Assembly (NCBI GenBank): GCA_003216295.1
Contig: QCJB01000005.1
Location: 1-64,000 of the forward strand
Direction of reading: 5' to 3'
DNA length: 64,000 nt
From: Prochlorococcus sp. AG-402-P16
GTDB lineage: Bacteria > Cyanobacteriota > Cyanobacteriia > PCC-6307 > Cyanobiaceae
Positions 19,755-32,249 of the stretch are shown piece after piece. The notes under the pieces were generated by a model, which was not told the DNA's origin, made no database searches, and saw only the letters and a program-made list of their open reading frames with translations. Each line of letters begins with the position of its first letter. Positions within the stretch are counted from its first letter, which is position 1. Made by a program: the position numbers and the translations under genes.

Positions 19755-20348
19755 TTTTAAATCAGTAATTAATTTATAATAAGATATCTTATCTGATGGA
19801 TTTAATGATATTACCTTATTTGTTTTTTGATATCCTTTAATAGATTTATAAAATAAATACCATGATTTATTAAACTTATTATTAACTTCTCTACTATTTC
19901 TATCTCTTTCTATTTTATCTCTTATTAGTCTTCTTTTTAAACATATTTCTTTTTTGCTTTCACAAATAATATTTATTGTTTCCTGATAACTTAAATCTAA
20001 ACGATGTGAAAATATTCCTTCTAATATTAGGAATTGATTTTCGTTTTTATAATTGACTCTAATTTTATTATTAGATGATTTTTTTCTTATAAAGTCATAA
20101 TTTGAAAATGAAATTAATGATTCTTTATTATATATTGAGCGAAGAGTTTCTTTTAATTCATTTTTCTTTATACTTATAAGTCTATCATATAAATCAAGTT
20201 TGAACTTTGATATAATTCGAATTAAAATATTATCTCTATAGTATGAATCTGTTTTTAATACTATTGAATCATCGAATAACTCTAATAGTTTATTTGTTAA
20301 ATGAGACTTTCCTGAGCCTGATGGACCTGTAATTACTATTGTTATCAT
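19731..20348 (-). CDS. uridine kinase-like P-loop NTPase
   Basis: MITIVITGPSGSGKSHLTNKLLELFDD Walker A; KTDSYYRDN; LEGIFSHR. Confidence 0.75.
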   Translation of the reverse strand: MITIVITGPSGSGKSHLTNKLLELFDDSIVLKTDSYYRDNILIRIISKFKLDLYDRLISIKKNELKETLRSIYNKESLISFSNYDFIRKKSSNNKIRVNYKNENQFLILEGIFSHRLDLSYQETINIICESKKEICLKRRLIRDKIERDRNSREVNNKFNKSWYLFYKSIKGYQKTNKVISLNPSDKISYYKLITDLKEKKKKNN

Positions 20349-20650
20349 TACTTAATTTCTAGATATTTATAATTTAGTCTAATTATAAATTTACTCCTAA
20401 TGATCAAGTATCAGGAAATTTTATTGTAATTAAGTTCTTCTGCAGTCCAGTTTCTGCTATTAAATTTGTTTTCAATAAATCTTAGAACTAGTATTATTAC
20501 AGGAATATGCATAAGTCCACCAAGTACTACGGTGATTTGGTTGTAAGGCATAATTTTTTAATTTAATTAGTTTTAATATACGTTATCAATCATTTGTTGT
20601 TCTAATATGTATCTTTTAGTCATATAAGTAATATTCTGGTTAGGTATAAA

Positions 20651-20878
20651 TCACATTAATTCTGATAGTTCCTTTTCGAAAAACCAATTTATTTCACCAT
20701 TCGTAAGTTTCACCACTAGGCCAAATTGATTTCCATCTACCATTTTATATCCCACTAGTTCGACCACTGGATCTTTTCTTATTATTTCAAGAATATTTTG
20801 CGGTAGTCGATCTTTTACTTCATTAATTTCTATTCTTAGACTTTGTCCTTTTTGAAGATTTGAAGAATTCCTAATCAT
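20651..20878 (-). CDS. DUF2862-like conserved cyanobacterial protein
   Basis: LQKGQSLRIEINEVKDRLPQ...VVELVGYKMVDGNQFGLVVKLTNGEINWFFEKEL. Confidence 0.7.
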   Translation of the reverse strand: MIRNSSNLQKGQSLRIEINEVKDRLPQNILEIIRKDPVVELVGYKMVDGNQFGLVVKLTNGEINWFFEKELSELM

Positions 20879-20917
20879 AATAAATTTCCTATTTATTCTT
20901 TCGTAAGGATAATTCAG

Positions 20918-21238
20918 TTATCCAATTATTGATAGTGATAATTGATTTTCAATGCCACTATATTTAATATATTCTTGAAATTCTGATGAGTTAAATGCCT
21001 TTTGAGCAGCAGCTTTGGATTCAAATTCAACTATTACACCTAATTGACCACCATCCCATTCGTTCAAATCTGAATTTTGGTTTACATCTTTAGCAATTAT
21101 TGTTCCACCCACTGATCTTAGCCATGGAACCACCGTTTTTACGTATTCGATGAATTGTGCTGTGCTTTCAATTTTGGCCTGCTTAAGCCAATAGCCTTTA
21201 GTTTTCATTTTCTTTACTTTTTCTTTAGATTCTCGCAT
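20918..21238 (-). CDS. DUF1330-like protein
   Basis: GYWLKQAKIESTAQFIEYVKTVVPWLRSVGGTIIAKD...GVIVEFESKAAAQKAFNSSEFQEY. Confidence 0.75.
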   Translation of the reverse strand: MRESKEKVKKMKTKGYWLKQAKIESTAQFIEYVKTVVPWLRSVGGTIIAKDVNQNSDLNEWDGGQLGVIVEFESKAAAQKAFNSSEFQEYIKYSGIENQLSLSIIG

Positions 21239-21402
21239 GCCTTCGCCGCTTTCGGCTCGATTAAGGAAATTATTTAATGTTTTAATTTATAACTATATTT
21301 ACTATTCGTTTTGACTTTGTCTTTTATGTAATTGATTTAATTATTCATCTACAAATATTTATTTTTAGATTAAAAAATAATTGGTTGTTAATATTTAAGT
21401 AT

Positions 21403-21630
21403 TTAATTTATTGGATTTATTGTTTCAAGTTTTACCTTTAGCTGCATCGCAAGATGTTGGCGGCCGACTGCTAGTACTTTTAGTGTATCTTCATGCATCC
21501 TTAATTGTGCGTCTGCAACTTGCATACCTTTAACGAGTTCCTGTACTTCTTTGGGCAGGTTTTTAAGATCATATTTTTTATCTTCAAATGTTAAAATTGC
21601 TTCCTTTTCATTTGATGTGTTATTTGACAT
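21403..21630 (-). CDS. small conserved protein (DUF6447-like)
   Basis: ILTFEDKKYDLKNLPKEVQELVKGMQVADAQLRMHEDTLKVLAVGRQHLAMQLK. Confidence 0.6.
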   Translation of the reverse strand: MSNNTSNEKEAILTFEDKKYDLKNLPKEVQELVKGMQVADAQLRMHEDTLKVLAVGRQHLAMQLKVKLETINPIN

Positions 21631-21679
21631 TCACTTAATATATATATAGTTGTTATTTAATATAGCATTGAATGCATTC

Positions 21680-23416
21680 TTAAAGGCTCTTAATAAATTG
21701 TTTATCGCAAAAATCTTTATATCTTCCTTTCCTGCTAATTAATTCATTATGGTTACCTACTTCACATATTTTGCCTTTTTCAATCACAGCTATTTTATCT
21801 GCCTTTTGTATGGTTGACAATCTGTGAGCGATTATCAAGACTGTTCGATTACGCATAGCTTGTTTAAGACCTTTTTGAACTGCTTCTTCGGCTTCCGCAT
21901 CCAATGCACTTGTTGCTTCGTCTAGTAATAAAATTGTTGGATCTCCTAGTAAAGCTCTTGCAATTGATATTCTCTGTAGTTGGCCTCCAGAAAGATTGGT
22001 ACCTCTTTCTTCTATAAATGTTTCATACCCATCAGGGAATTGTTCAATAAAATCGTGTGCATTTGCAATTTTTGCAGCATTTACAATGTTTTCTCTGGTT
22101 GTTTGCCTTCCAAATCTTATGGCTTCAGCAATAGTCCCTGAAAATATAAATGTTTTTTGTGGAACTATACCTATTAACCTTCTTAAATAGTTGGTGTTTA
22201 CTTTGTTTAAATTGTATTCATCAATAAATATTGATCCATTAGTTGGTTCTATAAATTTTAATATTAATGAAAAGATTGTACTTTTTCCTGCGCCAGAAGG
22301 ACCTACTAAGGCAATTATTTTACCACTATCTATATCTAAACTTATATCCTTTATTACGTCATTATCATGACTATAAGAAAAAAATACATTCTGAAACTTT
22401 ATACTCCCAAAAATCTTATCAGGTATAATAGCTCTAGTCGTTATCGGTATATCTTGTGGATTATTTGTTATTTCGTTTAATCTTCTTAGTGATGCTTGAC
22501 CTTGCTTTAATTCGTTATAATTAGTAGTTATATGGCTTATTGGATCAATTAACATTATTAATGCTGTAAAATAACTCCCAAACTCTTCATTAGACATGCC
22601 TCCAGCTTGTATTCTATAAGTTCCAATTGCGAGAATACTCAAAATTCCTATTACTTCTATTAATCCAACTATGGGATGTTGAAGGGCTACAAGTTTAAGC
22701 ATATTAAATTTGGCTTCTTTATGTAATTTAACTTGTTTATCAAAATCATTTTGCAACCATTCTTCTACTGCAAATGCTTTAACCATCGGTAGTCCTTGAA
22801 TTGCCTCTGAAAGCAAACCTGCTAATGCGCTAATTTTGTTTTGACTTTTATCAGATGCTTTTAATACTCTTCCTCCAAAATTACTAACTAATAATGCAAT
22901 TAAGGGAGCTAATATAATTGTTGCAAGTGATAAATTCCAATCAATAAATATCATATAACTAAATACTGCTAATAATTGAAATATTGATGGGGTCGTATCT
23001 TGAATAGATTTATAAATAACTTCCCCAACTCGATCAACATCCTCTGTAAGTCTGTACGCAATATCTCCAGATGAGAGTTTTTCAATGAAAAGAATATTAC
23101 TTTTTTGAAGTTTTCTAAAAAGTGTTGTTCGAAGATCTTGGCTTAATGCTAATGCGGGTTTTGCCAGGAGACTATCTTGTAGGTATTGCGCTATTTTTTG
23201 AATTATAAAAATAATTAGGGCTTGTAAAATTACGGTTAAAACTTGTTCTGTATTTCCTTGACCAATAGCAGGTATTAACTTCCCAGATAACCATGCGAGT
23301 ATTGGCCAACAAATTACGTATACAAGCATGCTTATTCCACCTAGCAGCAAGATTGGCAAATGTCCTTTGAGTCTCATTATTAGGTAAATGAAATTTATTT
23401 TGTTTTTTTGTTTCAT
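21680..23416 (-). CDS. ABC transporter, fused TMD-ATPase (MsbA-like)
   Basis: GPSGAGKST; LSGGQLQRISIARALL; LLDEATSALD; six-TM N-terminal half. Confidence 0.93.
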   Translation of the reverse strand: MKQKNKINFIYLIMRLKGHLPILLLGGISMLVYVICWPILAWLSGKLIPAIGQGNTEQVLTVILQALIIFIIQKIAQYLQDSLLAKPALALSQDLRTTLFRKLQKSNILFIEKLSSGDIAYRLTEDVDRVGEVIYKSIQDTTPSIFQLLAVFSYMIFIDWNLSLATIILAPLIALLVSNFGGRVLKASDKSQNKISALAGLLSEAIQGLPMVKAFAVEEWLQNDFDKQVKLHKEAKFNMLKLVALQHPIVGLIEVIGILSILAIGTYRIQAGGMSNEEFGSYFTALIMLIDPISHITTNYNELKQGQASLRRLNEITNNPQDIPITTRAIIPDKIFGSIKFQNVFFSYSHDNDVIKDISLDIDSGKIIALVGPSGAGKSTIFSLILKFIEPTNGSIFIDEYNLNKVNTNYLRRLIGIVPQKTFIFSGTIAEAIRFGRQTTRENIVNAAKIANAHDFIEQFPDGYETFIEERGTNLSGGQLQRISIARALLGDPTILLLDEATSALDAEAEEAVQKGLKQAMRNRTVLIIAHRLSTIQKADKIAVIEKGKICEVGNHNELISRKGRYKDFCDKQFIKSL

Positions 23417-23454
23417 TCCATCAAACTATCAATGTTTAATTTAAAAGCACGTAA

Positions 23455-23673
23455 ATGAAATTAGATCAATTTCTAAAATTTATTGGGATCGTTCAGACTG
23501 GCGGAGAAGCAAAATTGATTATTAAGTCAGGAAAAATATCAGTGAATGGCATAGTGGAAAACAGAAGAGGTAGGAAATTAATTGATGGTGATCAAATTAT
23601 TTTTGCAAATGAAACATACATTGTTCCAAATTCTGATCCTCTAGGCCGTAAGTTGGCAAGAAGCGAAAAATGA
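23455..23673 (+). CDS. S4-domain RNA-binding protein
   Basis: MKLDQFLKFIGIVQTGGEAKLIIKSGKISVNGIVENRRGRKLIDGD. Confidence 0.88.
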   Translation: MKLDQFLKFIGIVQTGGEAKLIIKSGKISVNGIVENRRGRKLIDGDQIIFANETYIVPNSDPLGRKLARSEK

Positions 23674-23682
23674 GGAGCTAGC

Positions 23683-24423
23683 GTGCGTAAACCGGTCATC
23701 GCAGGGAATTGGAAGATGAACATGACTTGTACTGAGGCGATTGAGTACATGCGGGTATTAATACCATTATTGAAAGACATACCAAAAAAAGATAGGGAAG
23801 TTGTTATTGCCCCCCCATTTACAGCCCTATACCCTCTCTCTGAGTTCATTAAGGACAGAAGCGAATATCTTTCTTTGTCTAGCCAAAATGTTCATTGGGA
23901 GGATAGTGGAGCCTATACAGCCGAGGTTTCTCCGCTCATGCTTAACGAGCTTTCAGTTAAATGTGCAATTGTTGGACACAGTGAGCCACGAAAATATTTC
24001 AGTGAAAGTGATGAACAAATAAATAAGAGAGCTCAATCGGCTCAAGATCATCGATTAATTCCAATTGTTTGTGTTGGGGAAACTATTGAACAAAGAGAGC
24101 TTGGTGAAGCGGAAAGGGTTATTAGAAGGCAAATTGATCAGGGTCTTGAGGGCATTGATGTAAAAAGGCTCATAGTCGCTTATGAACCAATTTGGGCTAT
24201 AGGAACTGGGAAAACATGTGAAGCAAATGAGGCTAATAGAATTTGTGGACTGATTCGTAAATGGACTGGTTACGATGACGTAATTATTCAATACGGTGGA
24301 TCAGTTAAATCAAATAATATTGATGAGATTATGTCTATGTCAGATATTGATGGTGTTTTAGTTGGTGGAGCTTCTTTAGATCCTAAAAATTTTGCTAGAA
24401 TTGCTAATTACGAATCAATATAA
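23683..24423 (+). CDS. tpiA: triosephosphate isomerase
   Basis: [41 protein letters not shown] start. Confidence 0.97.
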   Translation: MRKPVIAGNWKMNMTCTEAIEYMRVLIPLLKDIPKKDREVVIAPPFTALYPLSEFIKDRSEYLSLSSQNVHWEDSGAYTAEVSPLMLNELSVKCAIVGHSEPRKYFSESDEQINKRAQSAQDHRLIPIVCVGETIEQRELGEAERVIRRQIDQGLEGIDVKRLIVAYEPIWAIGTGKTCEANEANRICGLIRKWTGYDDVIIQYGGSVKSNNIDEIMSMSDIDGVLVGGASLDPKNFARIANYESI

Positions 24424-25243
24424 TAATTATCTGCCAGAACATTGGGAAAGAGAAACCCATTTAATGGCAATAGTAAACGTCACTGAAGATTCATTTAGTG
24501 ATGGAGGACTTTATATTGACTTACCTTCTGCAATTAATCATGCATCATTATGCATTAAACAAGGAGCACATATTTTAGATATTGGCGCTCAGAGCACACG
24601 TCCTGGTGCATCTGAGGTTGGAGCTGATATTGAGATAAAAAGATTGGTTCCTTTAATAAATGAATTAAAATCATTACATCCCGAGATTCCAATTTCTGTA
24701 GACACATTTCACCATTCTGTCGCTGAGAAAGTATTAAATCTTGGTGCTGATTGGGTTAATGATGTTAGTGGTGGTCGACATGATCCTGAAATTTTCAATG
24801 TTATTGCTGATAAAGGTTCACCGTATGTTTTGACTCATAGTCGTGGAAATAGTAAAACAATGGATTCTTTAGCTAGATATACAAATGTTGTTAAAGAGGT
24901 GAAAAATGAATTATCAAATCAAATTGATTTAGCACTATCTAAAGGTGTCAAAAATGAACAAATTATTATTGATCCTGGTATTGGCTTTGCAAAAAATGTA
25001 GATCAAAACATAACTTTGCTTCGAAATTTAGAAGAATTTGTTTCTATGAATTATCCTGTATTAATAGGAGCTTCTAGAAAAAGATTTATTGGGTCGATTA
25101 TTAATGAACCTGACCCTAATAAAAGAATTTTCGGGACAGCTGCAGTGGCTTCTAGATCTGTGATTGCTGGAGTAGATATTTTAAGAGTACATGATATTAA
25201 ACAAATCTCTCAGGTTATTATGATGACCAAATCAATTATTTAA
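24392..25243 (+). CDS. folP: dihydropteroate synthase
   Basis: [52 protein letters not shown]. Confidence 0.95.
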   Translation: MLELLITNQYNNYLPEHWERETHLMAIVNVTEDSFSDGGLYIDLPSAINHASLCIKQGAHILDIGAQSTRPGASEVGADIEIKRLVPLINELKSLHPEIPISVDTFHHSVAEKVLNLGADWVNDVSGGRHDPEIFNVIADKGSPYVLTHSRGNSKTMDSLARYTNVVKEVKNELSNQIDLALSKGVKNEQIIIDPGIGFAKNVDQNITLLRNLEEFVSMNYPVLIGASRKRFIGSIINEPDPNKRIFGTAAVASRSVIAGVDILRVHDIKQISQVIMMTKSII

Positions 25244-25250
25244 TAGAGAA

Positions 25251-28200
25251 CTAATCATCTGTATTAACTCCTTCGATTCTATCTTCAACTTCTTGATATA
25301 GTTCTTTTAATTGTTCAATATTTTCATCGGATGTATCCCAATATCCTCTACCATTCACTTCTAATAATGTACCAACTATTCTTCTAAAACTATGAGGATT
25401 CAATTCCATCAATCTTTTCCTCATTTCCGGATCATTTATAAAAGTTTCATTTGACTCTTCATATACAAAATTATCAACTTGCCCACTAGTTGCACTCCAT
25501 CCTAATGTGTAATTAAGTCTATTAGATACTTCCCTTACTCCTTCATATCCAGACTTGAGCATTCCTTCATACCATTTTGGGTTAAGTAATTTAGTCCTAG
25601 AATCTAATCTAATAGTTTCACTTAATGATCTAACCTGTGCATTGGCTGTAGTCGTGTCTGCTATATAACTACTTGGTGCTTTACCATCATCTCTAAGATT
25701 TTTAATTAAATTTGTTGGATCAGAATCAAAATAATGACTTACATCTGTTAATGATATTTCAGAAGAATCAAGATTTTGGAATGTAACATCAGCAGTTTTC
25801 ATAACTGATTCAAAAACATCTCTGTTCTGATTCATTTCTCCTGGATTATCAGCATTAAAAGCATAGGTTTTTCTTGAAAGGTACATTTCTTGTAACTCAT
25901 TTTCTTCTTCCCATGTTGAATTCTCTACTGCCAAATTGACATTCGAGCTATAACTACCACTCGCATTTGAAAATACCCTGCTTGCAGATTCCCTAATGCT
26001 TTTTCCTTCCTTTTCAGCTTGCTCAAGGGTATGTTTCCTTACGAAATTTTGTTCAAGTGGCTCATCTGCCTCTGCAGCCATTTTTACTGCTTGGTCAATT
26101 AATGCCATTTGGTTTATAAACAAATCCCTAAATACACCAGAACAGTTAACGACAACATCAATTCTTGGTCTTCCCAATTCTTCCAGAGAAAGTAGCTCTA
26201 ATTTATTGACTCTTCCTACAGAGTCTGGCTTTGGTTTTACACCTACAAACCAAAGGATTTGAGCTAATGATTCACCATAAGTTTTAATGTTGTCAGTCCC
26301 CCAAAGTACGCATGCAATAGTCTCAGGCCATGTACCTTGCTCCTCTTTTTGTCTTTCTATCAGCTTGTCTACTACACCCTTAGCTGAAGCAACAGCGGCA
26401 ATGGTTGGTATTGATTGTGGATCTAATGCATGAATATTTTTACCACTTGGTAATACTCCAGGATTCCTTATCGGATCTCCACCTGGGCCAGGAATAACAT
26501 AATCTCCATCTAGAGCTTTTAAAAGGCTCTCCATTTCTTTATCTGCACATATTTGCTCTAAACAAAATCTCAAATAGTCAAACAATTTATCAAGTGAACT
26601 TGCATTTACATTCTCAAAACCAGCTTTTTTAGCTGATGCTTGCCATGGTGATGGTATCGAGAAACCAATACCTCTCAAGAACTCAACAATTATGGTCCAA
26701 ATGCTTTTCTTCATATTTACTCTGCCATCTCTTCCTGTTAGGGACTTAACCATTGAACCAACAGCATCTCTTGATGTTTCTGTAATTAATTTATTGAGTT
26801 CAACATCTTCTAATTTGCCCTTGTTATTCCCTTCATAGACTTCCTCAATTGTTTTTCCTTTTGATTCGGCTAATAAACCTGGTAAAGATCTAATTCCATC
26901 ATCTTCTCTTTCTATTGATGCGATACTCACTAACGTTGCAATAGCTTCTTCAGCAGTAGCGGGTTTTCCAATAGTGTGCAGGCCACAAGGTAATAATCGA
27001 CTTTCTATTTCCATCAATTGTTTATAAACATTACCTACTACGAGATCTCTTTCATTTATTTCTAACTCGGAGGCATCTTTTTCAGGAAGTTTTACATCTT
27101 CATTAAGATTACATTTTTTAGAAGTTTCAACTATTGCGTTAACAATTTGAATTCCTCTTCCACTTTCTCGTAACTGTTGATAAGAACCAACTAATTCTCC
27201 AAGTTCTTTTAGACCTTTATAAAGTCCAGCATTTTCAGCAGGAGGAGTTAAATAACTAATTGTTGATGCGTATCCTCTTCTTTTTGCGATTGTTGCTTCC
27301 GATGGATTATTTGCTGCGTAGTAGTAGAGATTCGGCAGACCTCCTATTAATGAATCTGGATAACAAGATTCACTCATTCCCATTTGTTTCCCAGGCATGA
27401 ATTCAAGAGATCCATGGGTTCCAAAATGAAGAACTGCGTCAGCCTTCCACACCTTTTCTAGAAAAGTATAATAAGCTGCAAAACCGTGGTGAGGACTAGC
27501 ACTTCTGGAATAAAGCAATCTCATAGGATCGCCTTCATATCCAAAAGTTGGCTGTACTCCAACAAATACATTCCCAAATTCTTTCCCGTAAATAAGAAGA
27601 TTCTGTCCATCACTATTTAAATTTCCCGGTGGTTTTCCCCAGTTTTCTTCTAACCTTTCAGAATATGGAGTTAATTGCTCATATTCTTTTACGCTCATTC
27701 GATGAGCTATTGATAGTTCAGGAGACCCTTGTAAAGCTTCAGGATCATTTATTAATGTCTCCATCAGTTCTTTGGGATTATTAGGTAAATCTTTTATGTC
27801 ATAACCTTTTTGCTTCATTTCTTCTAAAACTCTATAAATAGAGCCAAAGACGTCTAAATAAGCAGCTGTTCCAACATTTCCTTTGTCAGGTGGAAAACTA
27901 AATACAGTGATAGCTAATTTCTTTTGATCACGTTTTTTGATTCTTAGTGATGACCATCTAATAGCTCTTTCAGCTATTGCGTCTACTCTGTCTTGGAGTG
28001 TATGAGCTTTGCCAGTTGCATCATCTCGACCAGATAAGACTATCGGCTCGATAGCACCATCTAATTCAGGAATTGCAATCTGAAGTGCAACTTGAACTGG
28101 ATGAAGACCGAGATCACTACCTTCCCATTCTTGTGTTGTTTGAAAAACTAATGGAAGAGCAACCATGTAAGGTCGATTAAGTCTCTTTAAGGCCTCGACT

Positions 28201-29264
28201 GCTTTTGGATGATCTTGCCTTGCAGGACCTCCTACAAGTGCAAAACCTGTAAGAGAAACAACGCCGTCTACAATTGGTTTGTCAGGGTTTATTGGATCGT
28301 AATAAAATTCGTTTACAGGCTTAGAAAAATCTAATCCACCGCAGAAAATAGGTATGACAGTTGCTCCCCTATATTCAAGTTCTTGAATTATTGCAACGTA
28401 GTGAGCATCATCTCCAGTAACAATATGACTTCTTTGTAGTACAAGGCCAATTACTGGTCCTTCTTTGGCCTTATTTGATAGGTCATCTCTTGAAGCTGTC
28501 CAATTGAGATATTCTTTTTTGTCTTCAAACATATTTGGAGCTAAAGGATGCCAAATTCCTAAATCTGGAAAAACTTCTGGCTCTGCAACTTCAATATTGT
28601 CTTTTTCAATATTTAATTCTGGAAATACGTATTTGTCTCCAAGCATTAGTAGGAAATTTCTCAGATTATCTGGAGTCCCCCCTAACCAATATTGAAAACT
28701 AAGCATAAAACTACGAGCATCTTGAGCCTTATCTACAGGTAGATACTTAAGAATTGAAGGAAGAGTATTTAAAAGCTTCAACATTGAATCTTGAAAGCCA
28801 GCGCCGCCAGCTTCTTTCCTCTTCTTCATGAAATCGCCAATGATGCTTTTACTTTGGCCTAGCTGTGCCATAGAAAAAGTACCCAATTTGTTCAATCTCA
28901 TTACTTCAGGCATTGAAGGAAATACAATTGCTGCTTTAAGATTTTCCTTGTGGGGTTCGACTGCATCAACAACTTTTTGCGCTAAATCCTCAATAAAAAT
29001 CAGAGAAGCTACAAACAGATCTGCTTTTTCTATATCTTTCTTAAAGTTTTCATAATTATTTGTATCCCTTAATTCTTCAATAAGATATCCATTTAATTCG
29101 ATTCCAATAGGACCATTTTGTGAATTTAATGAGTTAGCAGCCTGAGTAAGAGCATTTTGGTATTGAGGTTCAAGAACGACATAAACAGCCTTCATCACTG
29201 CTTTGTGCTTATGATTCTCAACAGGTGAAACTCTGCGATTGGCTGAGCGAACCTGTGTAAACAT
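25251..29264 (-). CDS. chlH: magnesium chelatase subunit H
   Basis: 1337-aa BchH/CobN family protein; [23 protein letters not shown]. Confidence 0.97.
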   Translation of the reverse strand: MFTQVRSANRRVSPVENHKHKAVMKAVYVVLEPQYQNALTQAANSLNSQNGPIGIELNGYLIEELRDTNNYENFKKDIEKADLFVASLIFIEDLAQKVVDAVEPHKENLKAAIVFPSMPEVMRLNKLGTFSMAQLGQSKSIIGDFMKKRKEAGGAGFQDSMLKLLNTLPSILKYLPVDKAQDARSFMLSFQYWLGGTPDNLRNFLLMLGDKYVFPELNIEKDNIEVAEPEVFPDLGIWHPLAPNMFEDKKEYLNWTASRDDLSNKAKEGPVIGLVLQRSHIVTGDDAHYVAIIQELEYRGATVIPIFCGGLDFSKPVNEFYYDPINPDKPIVDGVVSLTGFALVGGPARQDHPKAVEALKRLNRPYMVALPLVFQTTQEWEGSDLGLHPVQVALQIAIPELDGAIEPIVLSGRDDATGKAHTLQDRVDAIAERAIRWSSLRIKKRDQKKLAITVFSFPPDKGNVGTAAYLDVFGSIYRVLEEMKQKGYDIKDLPNNPKELMETLINDPEALQGSPELSIAHRMSVKEYEQLTPYSERLEENWGKPPGNLNSDGQNLLIYGKEFGNVFVGVQPTFGYEGDPMRLLYSRSASPHHGFAAYYTFLEKVWKADAVLHFGTHGSLEFMPGKQMGMSESCYPDSLIGGLPNLYYYAANNPSEATIAKRRGYASTISYLTPPAENAGLYKGLKELGELVGSYQQLRESGRGIQIVNAIVETSKKCNLNEDVKLPEKDASELEINERDLVVGNVYKQLMEIESRLLPCGLHTIGKPATAEEAIATLVSIASIEREDDGIRSLPGLLAESKGKTIEEVYEGNNKGKLEDVELNKLITETSRDAVGSMVKSLTGRDGRVNMKKSIWTIIVEFLRGIGFSIPSPWQASAKKAGFENVNASSLDKLFDYLRFCLEQICADKEMESLLKALDGDYVIPGPGGDPIRNPGVLPSGKNIHALDPQSIPTIAAVASAKGVVDKLIERQKEEQGTWPETIACVLWGTDNIKTYGESLAQILWFVGVKPKPDSVGRVNKLELLSLEELGRPRIDVVVNCSGVFRDLFINQMALIDQAVKMAAEADEPLEQNFVRKHTLEQAEKEGKSIRESASRVFSNASGSYSSNVNLAVENSTWEEENELQEMYLSRKTYAFNADNPGEMNQNRDVFESVMKTADVTFQNLDSSEISLTDVSHYFDSDPTNLIKNLRDDGKAPSSYIADTTTANAQVRSLSETIRLDSRTKLLNPKWYEGMLKSGYEGVREVSNRLNYTLGWSATSGQVDNFVYEESNETFINDPEMRKRLMELNPHSFRRIVGTLLEVNGRGYWDTSDENIEQLKELYQEVEDRIEGVNTDD

Positions 29265-29377
29265 CTTTTCTTCTATCGGAATTCGAACAAGCCTAGTGTT
29301 CTCTGGGCCTTTACTGTGTTATTTAGTTAATGCCTGTTACAAGGAATATCAAATATGATTCTTGAAAAACTAAAACA

Positions 29378-30226
29378 ATGAGTTCAGATAATCATCCCAT
29401 ACCAGTTTTGGTCGCAGGAGCTCTAGGGCGAATGGGATCGGAGGTTATTAAAGCGATTAATTCATCTAATCATTACGAACTTGTTGCTGCAATTGACAAT
29501 CAGAAAGAAAAAGAAGGGCAAGATATTGGATCATTAATTGGTTTAGAACCTCTAGAAGTATTTGTCTCAAGCGATTTTGAAGGTTCTTTGTGTGCGGCAA
29601 GTCAAAACGTACCTAAAGATGGAGCAAATAATGGTGCAGTTTTAGTAGATTTCACGCATCCTAAAGTTGCTTATAAACATACTCGTACAGCTATCGCATA
29701 TGGTGTTCATCCAGTCATTGGAACTACTGGGATTACAACAGAACAATTAGAGGATCTTTCAAAATTTTCAGAAAAGGCTTCTCTTGGATCAGCAATCATA
29801 CCAAACTTTTCAGTTGGTATGGTTTTATTGCAACAAGCCGCAGCGGCAGCAGCCCGTTTTTACGAATACGCCGAATTAACAGAGATGCATCACAATAAAA
29901 AGGCTGATGCTCCGAGCGGAACATGTATAAAAACAGCTCAATTAATAGAAGAACAACGTTCATCCTTTAATAAACCTTTAGTAAACGAAGAAGAATCTAT
30001 TGAAGGTTGTCGAGGTGGATCTCGCTCAAGTGGTTTACGACTTCATTCAGTAAGGCTTCCTGGCCTTGTAGCACATCAACAAGTTATGTTTGGCTCTAAT
30101 GGAGAAACTTATGAGTTATCGCATAACACCATTGACCGTTCTGCTTACATGCCTGGTGTACTTCTAGTAGTTAAAAAGATTAGATCTTTTAATCAATTAA
30201 TTTACGGTTTAGAGAAAATTTTGTAA
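29378..30226 (+). CDS. dapB: 4-hydroxy-tetrahydrodipicolinate reductase
   Basis: [43 protein letters not shown]. Confidence 0.96.
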   Translation: MSSDNHPIPVLVAGALGRMGSEVIKAINSSNHYELVAAIDNQKEKEGQDIGSLIGLEPLEVFVSSDFEGSLCAASQNVPKDGANNGAVLVDFTHPKVAYKHTRTAIAYGVHPVIGTTGITTEQLEDLSKFSEKASLGSAIIPNFSVGMVLLQQAAAAAARFYEYAELTEMHHNKKADAPSGTCIKTAQLIEEQRSSFNKPLVNEEESIEGCRGGSRSSGLRLHSVRLPGLVAHQQVMFGSNGETYELSHNTIDRSAYMPGVLLVVKKIRSFNQLIYGLEKIL

Positions 30227-30237
30227 ATAATAATAAA

Positions 30238-30885
30238 ATGTTATTACCAATTAAACAAAATGAGATTAATAAGTTAATTCCTTCAGTCGCAACAGGAAAA
30301 CAATTTAATTCTGCATTAGGTAATCCCCAGAAAATTTTTCAGCGAATTATGGTTTCAACTATCGGAGGTGTAATCACTTTGCTAATAAGTCAAAGTCAAG
30401 TAACTAGCCAGTTTTATTCTTTATGGTTGGTATTAGGTGTAGTATTTTTACTATATATATTGTGGGGTCCAATACTTGAGGCTAGCAGAAAAAATTCAAA
30501 GTTTAAAAATTATTCTTTTGCAGCATTAGTTGATGGCTATATTGCAGATGTTTATGTTGAAGATAGAATTGAAAATCAACATGAACAAGCTAATAAAAAT
30601 GGTAGATTAGAACTAGTAGAAAAAAAGAGAACATGGGTAGTTGTTGATATAGAAGATGAAGATGGTTATCTAGCAAATATAAATTTTCCTTTGCAAAATA
30701 AGTTCAACATACTAAGAAAAGGTATGAGAATTAATTGCGTAGTATTTAGTAATAGAAGAGATTTTAGTAGTATTCAATCTATAAGTGATGCATGGTGCCC
30801 AGAAATAAAGTTATGGATTGGTAATTATCCATTTCTTCTTCGTCCTGCATTTGAAGAATTTGTAAATATAAGAATTTTAAATTAA
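30238..30885 (+). CDS. conserved membrane protein
   Basis: Two TM segments and conserved-looking soluble C-terminus. Confidence 0.65.
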   Translation: MLLPIKQNEINKLIPSVATGKQFNSALGNPQKIFQRIMVSTIGGVITLLISQSQVTSQFYSLWLVLGVVFLLYILWGPILEASRKNSKFKNYSFAALVDGYIADVYVEDRIENQHEQANKNGRLELVEKKRTWVVVDIEDEDGYLANINFPLQNKFNILRKGMRINCVVFSNRRDFSSIQSISDAWCPEIKLWIGNYPFLLRPAFEEFVNIRILN

Positions 30886-30915
30886 TGCACCTTTTTTTAA
30901 TGATATAATTATTAT

Positions 30916-32028
30916 ATGAATGTAGCAATTATTGGTTCTGGATTAACAGGATCCTTGGCAGCAATATCGCTTGCAAATGCCGATTGTAGAGTAGACTTAT
31001 ATGAAAGATTATCTGATGATGAACTTATAAATAGAGATAGAACATATGCAATTACCCATTCATCTAGAAAAATTTTAGATAAACTTTCTATTTGGGATAC
31101 TTTAATTAATGATTTAGTCCCATTTCAATATCTAAATGTTATTGATTATGAGTTAAATCAAAAGATTGAATTTAATAAGAAGGATTTAAGGAAAACGGAT
31201 CAACGATATTCAAATGTTGGGTGGATAGCAGATCATAAAAAAACAATGTTAGTTCTACTAAGAAAGATTTCTAGTATTGATAATATTAATAAGATCCCTA
31301 CTTCAGTAATTCGTAATCCAAATAACTATGATTTGATTGTTGTGGCCGATGGATCTAACTCTACAACCAAAAAGAAGCTTAAGGTTCCATCATTTCAGTT
31401 TGATTATGATCAAATATGTATTACTGCCAAGGTTCTTTTAAGAGGTGTAAGGACTGATGAAGCATTTGAAATATTTAATTCAGATGGACCTTTTGCTGTT
31501 TTGCCACTTGGTGGAGATTTATATCAAATTATATGCAGTCAATCTAGAAAAAAAGGTAAATATAATATGAGTTTATCTAAAGCATTATTTTTAGATTATT
31601 TAGCAACGAAGTTACCTTATGGTATAGAGGTGGATACAATTGTTGATCAAGCTAATTCATATCCAATTAAATTCTTATTAAATTATTCATTATTTAAAGG
31701 AAAGTATATTTTTCTTGGTGAATCTGCGCATGCTTTTCACCCTGTAGGTGGACAAGGTCTTAATTTATGTTGGCGCGATGTTGAATCTCTTAGAAGAATA
31801 GTTTCAACTCCTTTTATACGTACTAACAGTTTCCTGCTTCCAATTTTATATTCTATATCAAGAATTATTGATATTATGTCCATATCATTCTTAACAGATT
31901 GCTTAGTAAGATATTCACGAATTAATTTTTCGATATTAAATACGCCTAAGAAATTAATATTTTTTGTTTTAAGAAAGTCAGTATTTGCAAGAAAATTTTT
32001 TCTAAATATAATGACGAATGGACTTTAG
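30916..32028 (+). CDS. UbiH/COQ6-like FAD-dependent monooxygenase
   Basis: VAIIGSGLTGSLAAISLA; FLGESAHAFHPVGGQGLNL. Confidence 0.88.
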   Translation: MNVAIIGSGLTGSLAAISLANADCRVDLYERLSDDELINRDRTYAITHSSRKILDKLSIWDTLINDLVPFQYLNVIDYELNQKIEFNKKDLRKTDQRYSNVGWIADHKKTMLVLLRKISSIDNINKIPTSVIRNPNNYDLIVVADGSNSTTKKKLKVPSFQFDYDQICITAKVLLRGVRTDEAFEIFNSDGPFAVLPLGGDLYQIICSQSRKKGKYNMSLSKALFLDYLATKLPYGIEVDTIVDQANSYPIKFLLNYSLFKGKYIFLGESAHAFHPVGGQGLNLCWRDVESLRRIVSTPFIRTNSFLLPILYSISRIIDIMSISFLTDCLVRYSRINFSILNTPKKLIFFVLRKSVFARKFFLNIMTNGL

Positions 32029-32039
32029 TCATTTTTGCA

Positions 32040-32249
32040 ATGATTAATACTAGTAAGCCAATTAATCCTCCTTCTGATGAATTATGTGAATTTATAGTTG
32101 ATAAACTTGGAATTGCTCAAAGTGCTTTGGAACTTGGTGTTAAAAGATCTTCCTTAGAAAATTCTCCGTTGCCAATTGTTATGTGGAGCTATGGCTTACT
32201 TAACCTATCTCAACTTAGAAAGATACTTGTTTGGCAGAAAAATAACTAG
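32040..32249 (+). CDS. DUF2949-like small protein
   Basis: ELCEFIVDKLGIAQSALELGVKRSSLENSPLPIVMWSYGLLNLSQLRKILVWQ. Confidence 0.7.
   Translation: MINTSKPINPPSDELCEFIVDKLGIAQSALELGVKRSSLENSPLPIVMWSYGLLNLSQLRKILVWQKNN

Noticed and set aside
25996-29055. Plus ORFs 25996..26262, 28465..28695, 28828..29055
   Set aside because: Antisense shadows of chlH.
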